DNA from: Tubulanus polymorphus
Lineage: Eukaryota > Nemertea > Palaeonemertea > Tubulaniformes > Tubulanidae
NCBI RefSeq assembly: GCF_964204645.1
Contig: NC_134031.1
Span: forward strand, 16,179,307-16,243,306
DNA length: 64,000 nucleotides
Reading direction: 5' to 3'
This document shows positions 9,175 through 21,530 of the stretch, piece after piece. A program made the position numbers and the translations under genes. The notes under the pieces are model-generated. The model had not been told where the DNA came from, did not search any database, and saw only the letters and a program-made list of their open reading frames with translations. Each line of letters opens with the position of its first letter. Positions within the stretch are counted from its first letter, which is position 1.

Positions 9175-11194
9175 ATGAGAATAACAGAGTCAGCAGTTTT
9201 CCGAGTGTGCGTCGCATGTCTTTTTATTTCAAATGGAATTAGAGTTATCACTGCTCAGGTTGTTGAAGGTAATCTATGAAAATATCGATGTATGTCCTAA
9301 TCGGCAAACATTCGGTACAAAAATCTCATCCTTTCAAATTGAAGTTATTATTTTCAATATCTGTATGATATCATCTCATATTCTCGTATCGTTGCCAGGG
9401 GTAAACTTAGCACTGAATCGACCGGCCAAGATGAGCACGGAATATTTTCCGGGACAAGCGTACGGAAGTGCCGCTAAAGCGGTCGATGGCAACACGAACG
9501 GATATTTCGTCTCGGGAGACACTTGCACGCAAACAACGATGTCCAACGCTGGGAATCACTGGTGGATGGTCGACCTGAAGAGAAAATACCTGGTCAGAAA
9601 TGTCTATGTTGCCAACAGGGCGGATTGTTGTGGTAAGAACAACCTCATTCCACCTCTTCGTAGTATGTGGCTGCGTCTAGATATATCTTAAATCTAAAAG
9701 CCACTCTGTTTGACCTTAAAATAGGGATAGCCCCTCTTATTCATTGATTGGTGAATTTGATTTGAATTAACTTGATTTGATGTGCCTTTCAAACCCACCA
9801 CACGTGCCGTAGCAAAACAGGGGGTTTGCTTTTGAAATCAGAAATCGAACAGGGTACAAATGCGTGATTGGCCGTCGAATTTACAGAATTTCGGTTCGGG
9901 TTCATGTAAACTATGATCATCCAGCCTGAACCGGCAAGTGACTGACTGGGGTTAATTTATACCAAAAAATGTTAAATATATTTAACTATATTATCATACT
10001 AGTTTTATGTAAGAACATTACAATCAAAGATAAACGCTCAAATCGAGTGCTGGTGTGTAAATATTGTTAAAATCTATTTTCTTTTTCTACATTTTTTGTA
10101 ACTGTTTTACATGAATATTTCTGTATCCTCATCAATGTATCACTGTAATGTGGTTTGAGTTGTTAATAAAGTCCAAGTTCAAGCCTAAATTTATTGGGCC
10201 TACATCGAGATTTGGAAGTAGGCCATTTTTAACGAAAATGACAGTTATTATTATCAAAATCAAAGACAGTTTTGGGTTAAGTATACGTAAATCTGTGTTT
10301 GGTCTTTGTATTTGTAGCATCACGACTGAGGGACTTTGACATACTCGTCACATTAGATAGACCGGTCCCGGAGTACGCGCTGGACGTCACGCCTGATAAC
10401 ACTTGTATTCACAAAACTGGATCTATGATGTTGGGCGAGAAGAGGAACTTCACGTGTGCGTCGCCGATAGTCGGAAATTTCGTGATCATCACCAAACCTG
10501 GTAACTCGGAAGCGTTGACATTGTGTGAAGTGCAAGTTTACGGTTCGAAAGCTCCCGATCAATTCAATGGTAAGTAAGCATCGACCACAGCAGGCAAATA
10601 AGTAGGTTATTATCACGTAAAATCACGTACTAAACAACTCTTTTTTATAACCTTAAAAGTTGGAAATTAGTTTGTGACCAGATCCACGGCCATCTGTTGT
10701 AGCTCGGTCAGATAAGGCGTGATGCTGTTGCATCCACTATCAGTGTTCAGTGATAAGTAGGTTCGCGTCCTAATGGCTGCTTACAGTGTGCGGGCAACTC
10801 TTCAAAGGTAGTCCCGTCGTGAGGTTAAATGAATAATCCAATAGGGTTAGTCTAGGGAAACCAAGATCCAAGCGACGTAAAAACCAAAACAAACAAACAA
10901 ACAAACAAACAAATTGTATAATTCTGCATTTCAAGTAGTTCTCTATTTTTTCATTTTGAGGTAGATTTCAATTTCCGTAAGCAAGGTAACAGAAATCACC
11001 TGGTGGAGAAATACGAAACAGTAAAGAAGCGATCGGATATCGAATGTGCTCGAATTTGTCGACCCGACGACAAATGCGAGGGTTTCGTTTACAACGGTAT
11101 CGTCTGCGATCTATACACAGTGAATACGAGTCCATTTTTTGCGCCGACGAATTATTACAAGAAACTGCAGCCGATGCCAGACGAGCGGGTCTGA
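9175..11194 (+). CDS. Secreted fucolectin-type (F5/8C) protein with PAN/apple-like tail
   Basis: Four exons: 9175-9268, 9399-9632, 10318-10569 and 10965-11194, with every junction in phase 1 and GT/AG borders. The product is about 269 aa. Residues 1-28 form a signal peptide (ATG at 9175, hydrophobic VCVACLFI). Residues about 33-193 are a fucolectin/tachylectin-4-type discoidin domain: NLALNRPAKMS at the start, WWMVDL, then NRADCC-xxRLRDFD across the exon 2/3 junction, and CEVQVYG at the end. In eel fucolectin this fold binds fucose through His and Arg residues near Ca2+. The last exon adds Cys-rich ECARICRPDDKC and CDLY, like a PAN/apple module. Such proteins act as extracellular lectins, often in defence; that role is inference. 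The AATAAA at 11452-11457 fits as its 3' end signal. Confidence 0.85.
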
Positions 11195-11451
11195 TTGATA
11201 ATTACAGCTACCGAACTGCCATTCCGTGTTGACACGAAGCAAAATGTACCGCGGATAAAATCATCCGGAAAACAGTGTATGGCGCGGACGTTTTTCTCGG
11301 TGCAAAATTATCCCGTATGAGATCGATCTGGTGAGACGTCTAATTTTTAAAACACATTTTGCCATCAAATATGGATACAGTTGAAAAGTGAATGACTGGT
11401 ATAGTTCAACGATATACCGTAGGTTTATCGATATGAAAACTAAATGCCAAT

Positions 11452-11457
11452 AATAAA
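11452..11457 (+). promoter_or_regulatory. Candidate polyadenylation signal of the fucolectin gene
   Basis: AATAAA about 260 bases after the stop at 11194, on the same strand. Confidence 0.5.
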
Positions 11458-11604
11458 CGCCCACTGGACTGCCAGTTTTGCGGTTAATTAGATAACAGAG
11501 TTACTTTCGTAGTACTTGTACACGAATAGAAATGCATACATTGGCACGTTACTGCTTCAGGTTGACGTCCTGTACTTAACTGGTTAATTAACATTTCACT
11601 AGGA

Positions 11605-12479
11605 AATTATTGGTATTCGTTCGAGTTTCAAGGCGCGGCGAATAACATCCGCACCAACCATAGCTAAATAACTTTACCGATATATTCTTGTATGTCAGTC
11701 CATCATTGTATGTCCATCATAAGCCATAAGCTCTCCAGTCAATCTGCAATAGTCAAAAAAGTCAAAAAAAGGAACCACGAAAGAGCATTTGCTCAACTTG
11801 AAAACTTGATATACATTTTCTCGATAACTATTTTTTCTAAAGGAATTGATGTAGCTGTTGTGTACAGCTGTTTTGTCCCCTCGGATACACGCTTTTAACC
11901 GAAGTACCGTATTTAGAAATATTAGCGATAACTATATATAGGACTTACACCAGGTGCTTAACGGATTCCTATCCCAGACAAGTCGATACGGACAACTCCA
12001 TCCGTTCTGTTGCACGATCCGCCATCCCCGTAACTTGTCGGTTTCCAATTGGCGGGGAGAACTGGTAACCGTTTTGATGTGTCCGCGAATGTAAAATCAC
12101 TTATATCGACCAATAAATTCTGAAAATTTGTAAATTGTAAATACAGTTTCAACCAGTCCGTATTAACTCATTTGAATATCCAAGCATCGCAGGTTACACA
12201 AGAACCCACGACAAGATTGAGGCGGATTTTATTGAAATAAAATTCCGGATACATTTTGTATGTGGGTTCATTTTGGTGTGGCATCGATGAAATCGCGTAG
12301 TTGGCGTCTTCTCTAGCTGGCTGGTAAAGATAATTTATGTCCTGCTTTCGACGAAATGTTTTAACAATAAATAGCGATGCTTTCATTAAAAATACCGTCC
12401 AAAAAAAGTTGATAGGTGCCATCCACCGCGATACCATTACCAACAAAATGTTTACAACGGTTCGGAAACAGGCCAACAT
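11605..12479 (-). pseudogene. GP1: broken PAN-GON gene, opposite strand
   Basis: Three exon relics read on the minus strand. Exon 3 starts at 12479 after a retained ttttag acceptor (GLFPNRCKHFVGNG) and breaks at a TAA where intact copies have the Tyr of IYCYN. The exon 4 relic (about 12120-11951) carries DFTFADTSK and RIDLSG, then a TAA just before its donor. The exon 5 relic starts at 11743 after ttgcag (IDWRAYG) and ends near 11605, with a stop and a scrambled middle. No exon 1 or 2 was recognised. The relics face away from the seven plus-strand family members, so GP1 was inverted after duplication. Confidence 0.8.
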
Positions 12480-15242
12480 CTAAAATGACAGCAAGCGACG
12501 ATTGAAAATGAAATGCAGATATATTTGGACGGATGTTGGCAAAGATTGAAGTATTTACCATATCGTCTGTATCTCATTGCACCAGTGATAAAAGACACTG
12601 AGGTATAAGTTAGTACATATTTCAATTAAATTAAAAAGACACTGTATTCTATATTCAAATGCTATGCTATACGCTTCGCAGTACAAAAAATGTCCTATTT
12701 GGCCACAAATGAATCAATCTAGATTAGACAGAATTTATAATTAGTTGTGATTCGATTAATTTTATTCACTCATTAGTATTATAACAAATACACATATGAA
12801 TATTTCACAAACTTACCTGTTCCCGTAATGAAATGATTATGATATAATCATAACTATGTGATATAGATTTCTTTGGGGGGGGGGTTACTATTTTCATTAC
12901 GTCTCGTTACGATCGACGATATCAATCATTTATGCGTTTGTGAAATGAACCATTGGTTTTTAGCTGTAAGGAGAGCGGGAATGCCGCCTAGTACAGAAAG
13001 AAACAACGAAGATAATCTCAATATAGTTGAATGTCAAATCTGATCATTTCATATCTACGCGATGTACATATATTATTGTCAATCGAAAGATTCAAAAACC
13101 TATTCGGTAAATAATCATATCATGATTGAGGCTGAAGAACAGTATATGAAATTCCATGCAACGATAATGTGTTGAACAACACGTTAAATACAGTGAGAAA
13201 AATAAAAGTAAAAAAGAAAAGAAAATGAAAGTGAAAAATATATGATTCATACAAAGATGTGAACTGTAAAATGAGTGCATGCGAACTAAGAAAGAAACTA
13301 AATTTATATTTTAAATATGAATTAGAGAGAGGATGCATTCCTAGGTCAGTGTAAACAAATATCAGAGAAGGTTATTCTAGAGAATGAATTTCGCTGATTA
13401 ATTTAACAAGATCGTAGAATTTTCCGTTTTAGTTTGAGTTGAGTATTTTTTTAACAACGAGAATCGAATTTTATAGATTAATAACAATAATAAAGAATAT
13501 CTGTATAGCGCGTTTCCACATTGCCACGCTTGTGCAAGTTTTTGTGGAACAACCATGTTTTTTTCGATACTGTATACATGGATTTCGTGAATTAATTATG
13601 ACCATGCATTTTGCGAATGGAAGCGTTGTTGAGTATATGTTATAGACAGCCAGACGGAAAATAATAAATGAAAAAACTAATGTGTTTTGCGATCATTCTA
13701 TCTGGGTTTAAAAGCGATTAAAGTCGTAATTGAATAGCTGCCTATAGTATAAAAATGAAAACATGAAATTCAATAGAAAATCGAATAAATATTTGCTGTT
13801 TAAAGTTTTAAATCGACAAAAAAGAATAATTTCGTCCCCAGGACGACGCATCTGTGAAATGGGCCTTGGCTCATTTAGATTTGTATCCAAAACTATATAG
13901 TGTGGTGGTGGCATCGTTAAGCAATCATCCATTCTGGTTCAAGGCGAGAGCATATACGGTCTTTCCTGAGTTAAAGGTAATGTACAAATTTATAGAACCG
14001 GCCCCAGAGGATTCCTAACCCTAGAGGGTCCGTCGTATAAATCACTTATTTCGTTTTCCAATCGATATGGCGTAAATCGGCTGTAATGACTTTAAAAGGC
14101 GAGAACTTTGCGCTGGTAGAATGTGTCAAGTCTCGGGAGAATTCAAGCCCATATAATCGATTAGTATTTGCCATATTAATCAGGGATATGCGCGTGTTTA
14201 ATTCATGTAAGGACTTATTTTCATACTAAAAACGGCTCGGTTATCAATATTTCTGGATCTATCAACTCGTGTGAAGAGAACATATGCATCACCCGTTTCA
14301 AGAGCCCGTTCTAGACACCACAAAGTGAATGTCAATACGTCAAAATCGTTAGTACACACAAAAACAAACGAAACCAGCTATTCAGAATGGCAACCGAACG
14401 ATTAGAAGAAATAAAGCCTTTTTCAATTGTTGAATAGAGGGAGATACAACCAGACACTATGGGGTTGTATCAGTCAATTCTTTTTAGGATTCGTCAGCAT
14501 CTCAAATGAATTGTCTATATATGCACGTGTCATTAATATCTCTTAAAAAAACCTTAATAGTATTCTATCTATACTTCAAGTGTGCATATGATTTTTCTTG
14601 AAATTGTTTTTGTTTTCTTACCGACCTTTCATGATTGTGGGTACGGTGAAGGGTTGTTTAGTACATGCATGTATGAATGCTTCGGTCACTTTGGGCAGTG
14701 TACGATATAAGTTTGTGACTTCTCTCCGGGTTTCAATTGAAACCACACCGATTTTTATGTAAAAATAATTGTTGTTTTGTATCTTAAAGTGTATTTTTTC
14801 AAGTATTCGGTATATAACTTATTGCATGAAGCTAAATAATAACTCTTTATCTTATATAACATACTCGACAATCATACAAGATATGTATACCATTATGTCG
14901 AGGAAAAACTTCGCAATGAGTCACGAAAAAGAGTTGAATATAAGTCCCACAATCACGAAGCCGGGCTAGAAAATAGAAACGCTGAAAATCTATATATCAT
15001 TATACAGATTTGCATTATAAATCTGAATTTCAGGCTTTTCACTAAAAACTATCATCAGGGGAATCATTAAAAACATACCGTGATAATGGTTCGTGATTGA
15101 AATTCACTTTCGTGATTACGTGGGACAAATTTACACCATTGCGTTCGTTGATGAAAAAGTGCATCACGTGACCCATTATATATTCATGATAGTGACATCG
15201 ACAAAATGCCAATGAAAAATCGAGTATTCTATTCAAAATAAG
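12480..15242. other. Intergenic region, no gene seen
   Basis: AT-rich DNA between the inverted relic GP1 and GP2. A G-run lies at about 12875-12884. No open frame here has splice context, domain similarity or composition suggesting coding. The GP2 promoter should lie near its right end. Confidence 0.4.
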
Positions 15243-17652
15243 ATGAAGCCTCGGTGGGTAAAGATGTCGTTGAATGTCATAATAATAATAACAATATCGT
15301 GCGCGATTATTCCGTCTTCATTGCAGTCCGAATTTGTGCGAATAAATCAACATTTTGGAGGTGTATCCAATTTTGCGATGAAAGGCCCGTATCTAACGGA
15401 ATATAAAAACCTAGCCCCGTTAAACTGTGTCCGCAGTTGTATGGATAAATCGGACTGTTCATCATTTAATTACAACGAGAATTTGTGTCAGTTGAGTTCA
15501 GAACTACCAACGGATGCTTTGGATCTTGAAATAGCGGACGGTAATGTGTTTCAATATAAAGTAAGTATCGACGCAATGTAGTCAAATACTTTAAAACTTA
15601 TACAAATGAATACAAACTGTACACAAGAAAATATAAAATTAACACTATAATAATCATACGTGTGTTATTCGCCATCCAAGGGCAACCATAATGGCCCCAT
15701 GCGTGATTTTTAGATTCTTGTATACAACCAAATTGGCAAGCTAGCCAAAAATTCATGTTTGTTGCGGTTCTGATGCTTTCTGGTTTTCTGCGGTTCTGGT
15801 TTTTTCCTGAACATATATCCTTAGAAGTCCATATATTTGGATTATCACGTGCCTTATTATGTGATAATGTTTGATTCGAGTTAAGAAAAACTGCCGCGTA
15901 ACAATAAATACGTGCATGACACGTTACCTTTTTAAGACACTGCGCGATCGCAAAAAATCTTAGAAGCTAAATGACTCAACATCTACTCCAATTCTTCAAG
16001 TTTTTAGACTATCAAAAATGGATTTGATTGAAGATCGAAAACTAATATATCGGGCTTCGTTACGCTATTTTTCAGTGCAATGGTGACATTTACTGCAGAC
16101 GATTCGGTAAGTTAGTGCATAACTCATAACCATCAGCACGCTCTTCAAAATATATACGGCAACTTATACTATTCAACTAAACATTAATTTTGGTTTAAGG
16201 AATTTACCCTACACATGTGGAACAAAACAAATTGAGCTATGAAATAAGGTTACTTGATAAAACGTATACAAGTACTTTACTCGTCACACTCATAATTCTG
16301 CATTATTTAAACGACTGATATAGTGTTTCTTTCTATCCACGTGTTTGTGGACTCTTGACATTCTACAATCACGATAATCATTACTGAAACAGGAAAATTG
16401 ATTTTCGTTAACCATTTCTACTCCTATAACTGTCTACTTTTCCAACGTGAGTTTAAAAAGAAACATCTACAACAACTTACATGCATTTCGGTGCCGTGTG
16501 CGGCGGGCTTTAGCAGACGATTAGATTCAAAATGTTTCGTATTTTAAGATCGCATTTTTGTAATTTTAGATTTTCGTGTGTTTCCAAACCGTTGTAAACA
16601 TTTGGTTGCTAATGGTATCGCGGTTGATGGCGCTTATCAACTTTATTTGAACGGTATTTTTAACGAAAGCGTCGCAATTTATTGTTACAACATGTCGTCG
16701 AAAGCAGGACCTATAGAATATTTACCTTTGCCAGCTGGAAAAGACGCCAACTACGCGATTACATCGAAGCCGCACATACACCAAAATAAACGCACATACA
16801 ATATGTATTCGGAATCATACTTCAGTAAAATTCGCCTCAATCTTGACGTAAGTATAATGACAATGTTTTAAGGCATCTTTTGAACTGCCTTTGATGTGAA
16901 GATTTTAAAAGCTTTTCGATCATTGTCACACTTATTTTTTAGTTTCGTCTGATTATCTTATTTATCTTATTTATTTTATTTTTTCTAGGGCATTTTTAAT
17001 GTGTGTTGTTTATTCATTAATTCTATTAAAATTGCATATGAAAAATTAATCATCATCATCGTCGTCATCATCTATTGAGTCAAATGACTTTCTTCTCTAC
17101 AGACTTTTCATGTGGTAAGAAATGACTTCACATTCGCGGACACGTCAAAACGGTTACCAGTTCTTCCAACCAATTGGAAACCGACAAGTTACGGGGATGG
17201 CGGATCGTGCAGCAGAACGAATGGAGTTGTCCGTATCGACTTATCTGGAACAGGATTCCGTTTAGCTCCCGGTGTACGTTCTACGTTATCGTTTTAAAAT
17301 CAATACTTCGGTTTGTATCCGGCGTGTATCCGAGGGATGGATAAAAAACGATATGGATGTACATGACAGCTACATCAATTAGAAAAAAAAATTAATTGAA
17401 GAAAATAGTTCGGAAAATTAATATCGCATTTACAAGTTGAGAATAGCTCTTTTGCGAATACTTTTAGTTGGGTTGTTTTCTAAGATGACTTGGTTTGGAT
17501 TTTTGCAGATTGACTGGAGAGCTTATGGCTACGCTGGACGACTGACATACAAGAATATATCGACAGACCGTCAAAAAGTGACGGTTAAGTGCTATGGTTG
17601 GTGCGGAGGTTGTTCTCCGACCGGCGCCCTGAAACTCGATCGAATCCAATAA
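15243..17652 (+). CDS. GP2: secreted PAN-like + GON-domain protein, intact
   Basis: Exons 15243-15560, 16076-16106, 16570-16847, 17103-17273 and 17509-17652, with phases 0,1,0,0. The product is about 313 aa. Exon 1 gives a signal peptide (ATG 15243; an alternative Met at 15264) and a PAN/apple-like module (NCVRSCMDKSDCSSFNY, LCQLSSEL). The 31-nt exon 2 codes CNGDIYCRRF. Exons 3-5 are a GON domain: NRCKHLVANGIAVDG, YCYNMSSKAGP, YFSKIRLNLD, DFTFADTSK, RIDLSGTGF, CYGWCGGC. GON is known from the C-terminus of ADAMTS9/20 and C. elegans GON-1 metalloproteases. No protease domain is present here. The extracellular location is supported; the function is unknown. Confidence 0.88.
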
Positions 17653-18141
17653 AGTCCAAGCGAAGTGTTAATGATTACAAACTGTGTTACTAATTTTAGT
17701 ACTCTTCTAGAACTCTTAATCGATGCAAGCGAAAAAAATCTTTGATCGTCTGTTATAGCAACGTGTTTGTTTCATTTCAATCAGAACTAGTCAGTTATTT
17801 AATCATCGACATCGGTTAAACAGCCGTGATATAGGGTATTTAGGATCCTGCAACCAATCATCTGGCGCGGGCGCCGGAAAACCCTGTTAGTGCTAACCAT
17901 GGTAGACTAACAGTTTCCTGCACCTGCCCTTGTACTGTTACTAGGTGGTTTTCTGGGCAACTTAAATATGTCTGTATAAGAGTACATTTTCCGAAATCAA
18001 ACCCGTCATTTTCAGCGTTAATTTACCAGGATATGCTTCTCAGGAAATACTTACAGGAGACAACTCGACAGCAAAACACTGACACATACATCAGTGGGAA
18101 ACTTCACTGAACAACCATCATCATGCACAGCCATCATCAAC

Positions 18142-19270
18142 ATGATGCGAGCTTTTTCGTTCGCTGTCCTCTTTTCGTCGATTCGATGTGATTCTATTAA
18201 GATAGGTCAATATTTTGGAAGTTTATCAAATTTTGCAGTAGCTGGTCCATATTTGGGTGTATACGATCGAATTACGCCCATTGTACTGTATTTTAGTATA
18301 AAGTAAGTAGTTGTAAGTTTCAAGGCTAGTTTATTGCTCCAAAATAGATACATAATTTTTCCCAGCATAACAAAATTGTATTTATATAAATATCGTAGCT
18401 GGCAAATTTGTACATAATGATAGCCCTAACAGCCGGGTGGCATTCGTTTATGAATTAAGATAGCTGAATGTAATGTAAGTTTTCATTGTTGAGTAAGTTA
18501 AAATGATTTGCACCAATTTTATAGCATATTAATCGTCCCTTTCGTTAGGCCGTTGACTCTTCGGTTTAGAATCCATGTTTAGGCCTATATATTCACAGGG
18601 ACTCGTATTTGTTTGTGGTGAACTGTAGCTTAGATCATCCAGCATCCCTGGTACTATTATTTTCATACCAGGGATACAGGGCGATCTAAGCTACAGTTCA
18701 CCCCCAAACTTCAAATACGAGCCCCTGTGTATATATTCGGATGTTACTGCTGGTGACATCGCTATGGTCGTTTTGTACTTTTATCTTTAGTTTAACTGAG
18801 CCATCATTATGATAATTGGAAATATGATGCAATTAAAAATTTGTGAGTGGCTTCATTTTTGTAGATATTCGCCTGTTTCCGAAGCGTTGTAAACATTTAG
18901 TTGCTAATGGTATCACGGTGGATGACACTTTATCAACTTTATTTGAACGGTGTTTTCAATGAAAGCGTCGCCATTTATTGTTACAACATGTCGTCGTAAG
19001 CAGGACCTAAAGAATATCCAACTCTGCACAGCTGGAAAAGACGCCAACTTCAGGATAACTTCAAAATCACATGAAACCAGTAAAATCCGCCTGAATCTTG
19101 ACGTGAGTGAAAATTCTATAAGTATGCTTAAGTGAGCTTAATTATCTGATTTTCATATTGTTCTATGAAGTGAACCTTTTAACTTGAACATCAAACCGGT
19201 TCATACATTCCAGACTTCACAGGTTGGTCGAGATGATTTCACGTTCGCGGACACATCAAAATGGAACTTT
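18142..19270 (+). pseudogene. GP3: degenerate PAN-GON gene
   Basis: Exon 1 (ATG 18142) keeps a signal peptide and GPYLGVYDRITP. It then loses about 100 bases, including both PAN cysteine motifs, before a shifted donor at about 18301. Exon 3 (18865-19102) has a 1-base insertion, an in-frame TAA in MSS(stop)AGP, and a deletion of about 40 bases. Exon 4 begins at 19213 (DFTFADTSK) and stops abruptly near 19270 at the edge of a segmental duplication. No exon 5 follows. A hAT-like MITE sits in its intron. It cannot code a full product. Confidence 0.85.
18594..18729. mobile_element. hAT-like MITE with perfect 8-bp duplication, complete copy
   Basis: The 136-bp element begins CACAGGG and ends CCCCTGTG. 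It is flanked by TATATATT at 18586-18593 and again at 18730-18737. The arms are long inverted repeats around a short loop. It is the uninterrupted relative of the element at 7039-7341. Confidence 0.88.
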
Positions 19271-19273
19271 CAA

Positions 19274-21530
19274 AGTAGAATTTTCGCATTCGGGTGTCGA
19301 GTTTAATCCTCCAATGTTCTGTCACCCATTCACTTCGTGCCTTAACACACATTCTTGAGCCATAAGTATTAGGACACAGCGGAAATAGTTGTAAGTTTTC
19401 ACAAATTAGTTATTTATCTTATTTCAGTTTGATAAAGTCTAATTTCACGTCCTACATGTGCCCCGCTTTCTTGCGTTTAGGCGTTTCTTTGGCATGATAT
19501 TTGGTCTAGTCTATTTCATATATCTGCAGTAGATTTCATATGCTTATAATTTGCTGTAAATTTTGCATACAACGAAATGGAAATATGAATTTTGTCTGTA
19601 ATTAATAAAATCTGGAGTTATCTGGTTACGTAACTATTTTGTTATGAAATGCGTTCTTATTATTGCTGTTTTTGTAATTTTGTAGTCAACTACTTTCGAC
19701 GTTCGATTTCTAGATTCATTAAACAGGTCCGTTAACTAACCACCGCTGTTGTTTGTCTGTCTGGTTTGTCGTTCGTTCGTCGTCGGTGTTGTTTGGTTCG
19801 TCCCATATCGGTAGAGACCTCGATCATATTTTCGAATGCAAAAACGCGTTCGATGCCAATCTCAGAAAAATCCCATCCCCTCCTATATATACATCAATGA
19901 ATCATCAAATATGCAAACGACTCTTACACGATACAAAATTATCATAAACGGGAAAAATCAATAATATTTCTTCGATAGTCGACGTTAGTTCGTGCAGAGA
20001 TGCCCCAACTGAAAAGATAAACAGTATTCGTATCCACCAGTGCTGGTAGTGGTAAACTTCGCCTTAGTTGAAACTCCTTCGTCTAAACAACAAAATGCGA
20101 GTTTTCGCTGTCATTTTACTCTTTTCGGCGATTCACTGTTCAGTTCCTAAGATAAGTCAACATTTCGGAGCGTCGTCGAATTCTGCAGTACGCGGGCCGT
20201 ATATTGCCGAGCACAGGAACATTTCCAACTTCGAATGCGTCACGAGATGTTTGAAAAGAAAAGTTTGTTTATCATTTAATGTTAATGAAACTTTGTGTCA
20301 GTTGAGTTCAAAATTACCAGATGGAGCCGTGGATTTGCGAGTAGAAGACGGTACTATATTTCAATTCAGGGTAAGTTATAAGAAAGCAAAATTCGTTTCT
20401 TGAATCAAAGACCAAATAGTTAATTTATCTAGTTTCATCTTTACGGCAAAGAAAGATATTATTTCCATCTTCTCACATTATCTTAATTTACAACTTAAAT
20501 GAATGTGCAGCTTTTATTCAGGTAGACCATTTTGTTTTACAATTTTGTTTGGTTTTGCTGTTAAGCAATGCGAATCAGTTAAACGGGATTCTAACGGACT
20601 TGAATTGAAGATTTGAAGGATTCGAAGAGCGAAATCTACGTAGATTTCTCTTTTTTGCTATTACGGTTGAATACGATTTTTTCAACTCATTTCAGTGTGC
20701 TGGTGATATATATTGTAACCGATATGGTAAGTGTGCTTTGTCATCTTTTCAAAGCCTTGATATGCACAAACCTCTATTTACTGATGAGGAAAAAACAAAC
20801 AGCAATGTGAATTATTCTAACGCCAGTCGAGTTCGGGTTTTCGGATAAGTAGGTTTCGTGATTTCGAGTGGCAACCGCGGTATTCTTATGAATTTCCCTT
20901 CTGGCTATCATATATTGGTTAAAACAATGTCCTAAAATGCGTGCTCATTCAGTCCCAACCAACGGATGAAAAGGTTTTGCATCAATTGGTGTGGGAGGCA
21001 TTCTCAGCATCGCCTTCTCGTTGTTGCGAGAAGTGAAATCAAGAATCCACATTATAGAATAGGATAAACCAGAAATATTGTACAATTTGAATTTAGAGTC
21101 GAATATCAGTTGTTCAAAACTGGGTTTTTTTTTGGCTTTGCATGTAGTTTTATTCACGATTTAACTGAACCATAATTGGAATAATTAGAAATATGATGAA
21201 ATTTACAATTTGAATTTAGATAGTGAGTGGCTTTATTTTTGTAGATATTCATGTCTTTCCAAACCGTTGTAAACATTTGGTTGCTAATGGTATCGCGGTT
21301 GATGGCACTTATCAACTTTATTTGAACGGTATTTTCAACGAAAGCGTCGCCATTTATTGTTACAACATGTCGTCGAAAGCCGGACCTAAAGAATATCTAA
21401 GTCTGCCAGCTGGAAAAGGCGCTAACTACGCGATGATATCGAAGCCAAACATAAACAAAAATCAACTTACAAACCATATGTATTCGGAATCTTACTTCAG
21501 TAAAATCCGCATCAATCTTGACGTAAGTAG
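19274..21530. repeat. Segmental duplication, copy A (contains GP4 exons 1-3)
   Basis: Starting at 'agtagaattttcgcattcgg', the sequence matches 25538 onward through about 650 bp of spacer, GP exon 1, micro-exon 2, intron 2 and exon 3, at very high identity. Copy B is longer because it carries two insertions, at about 26190-27040 and 28041-29549. The left break cuts exon 4 of GP3. Confidence 0.85.

Noticed and set aside
18142-18306. GP3 exon 1 as a stand-alone short secreted peptide gene
   Set aside because: The downstream relic exons show stops, frameshifts and truncation, and the exon has lost its PAN cysteines, so a pseudogene is the simpler reading.
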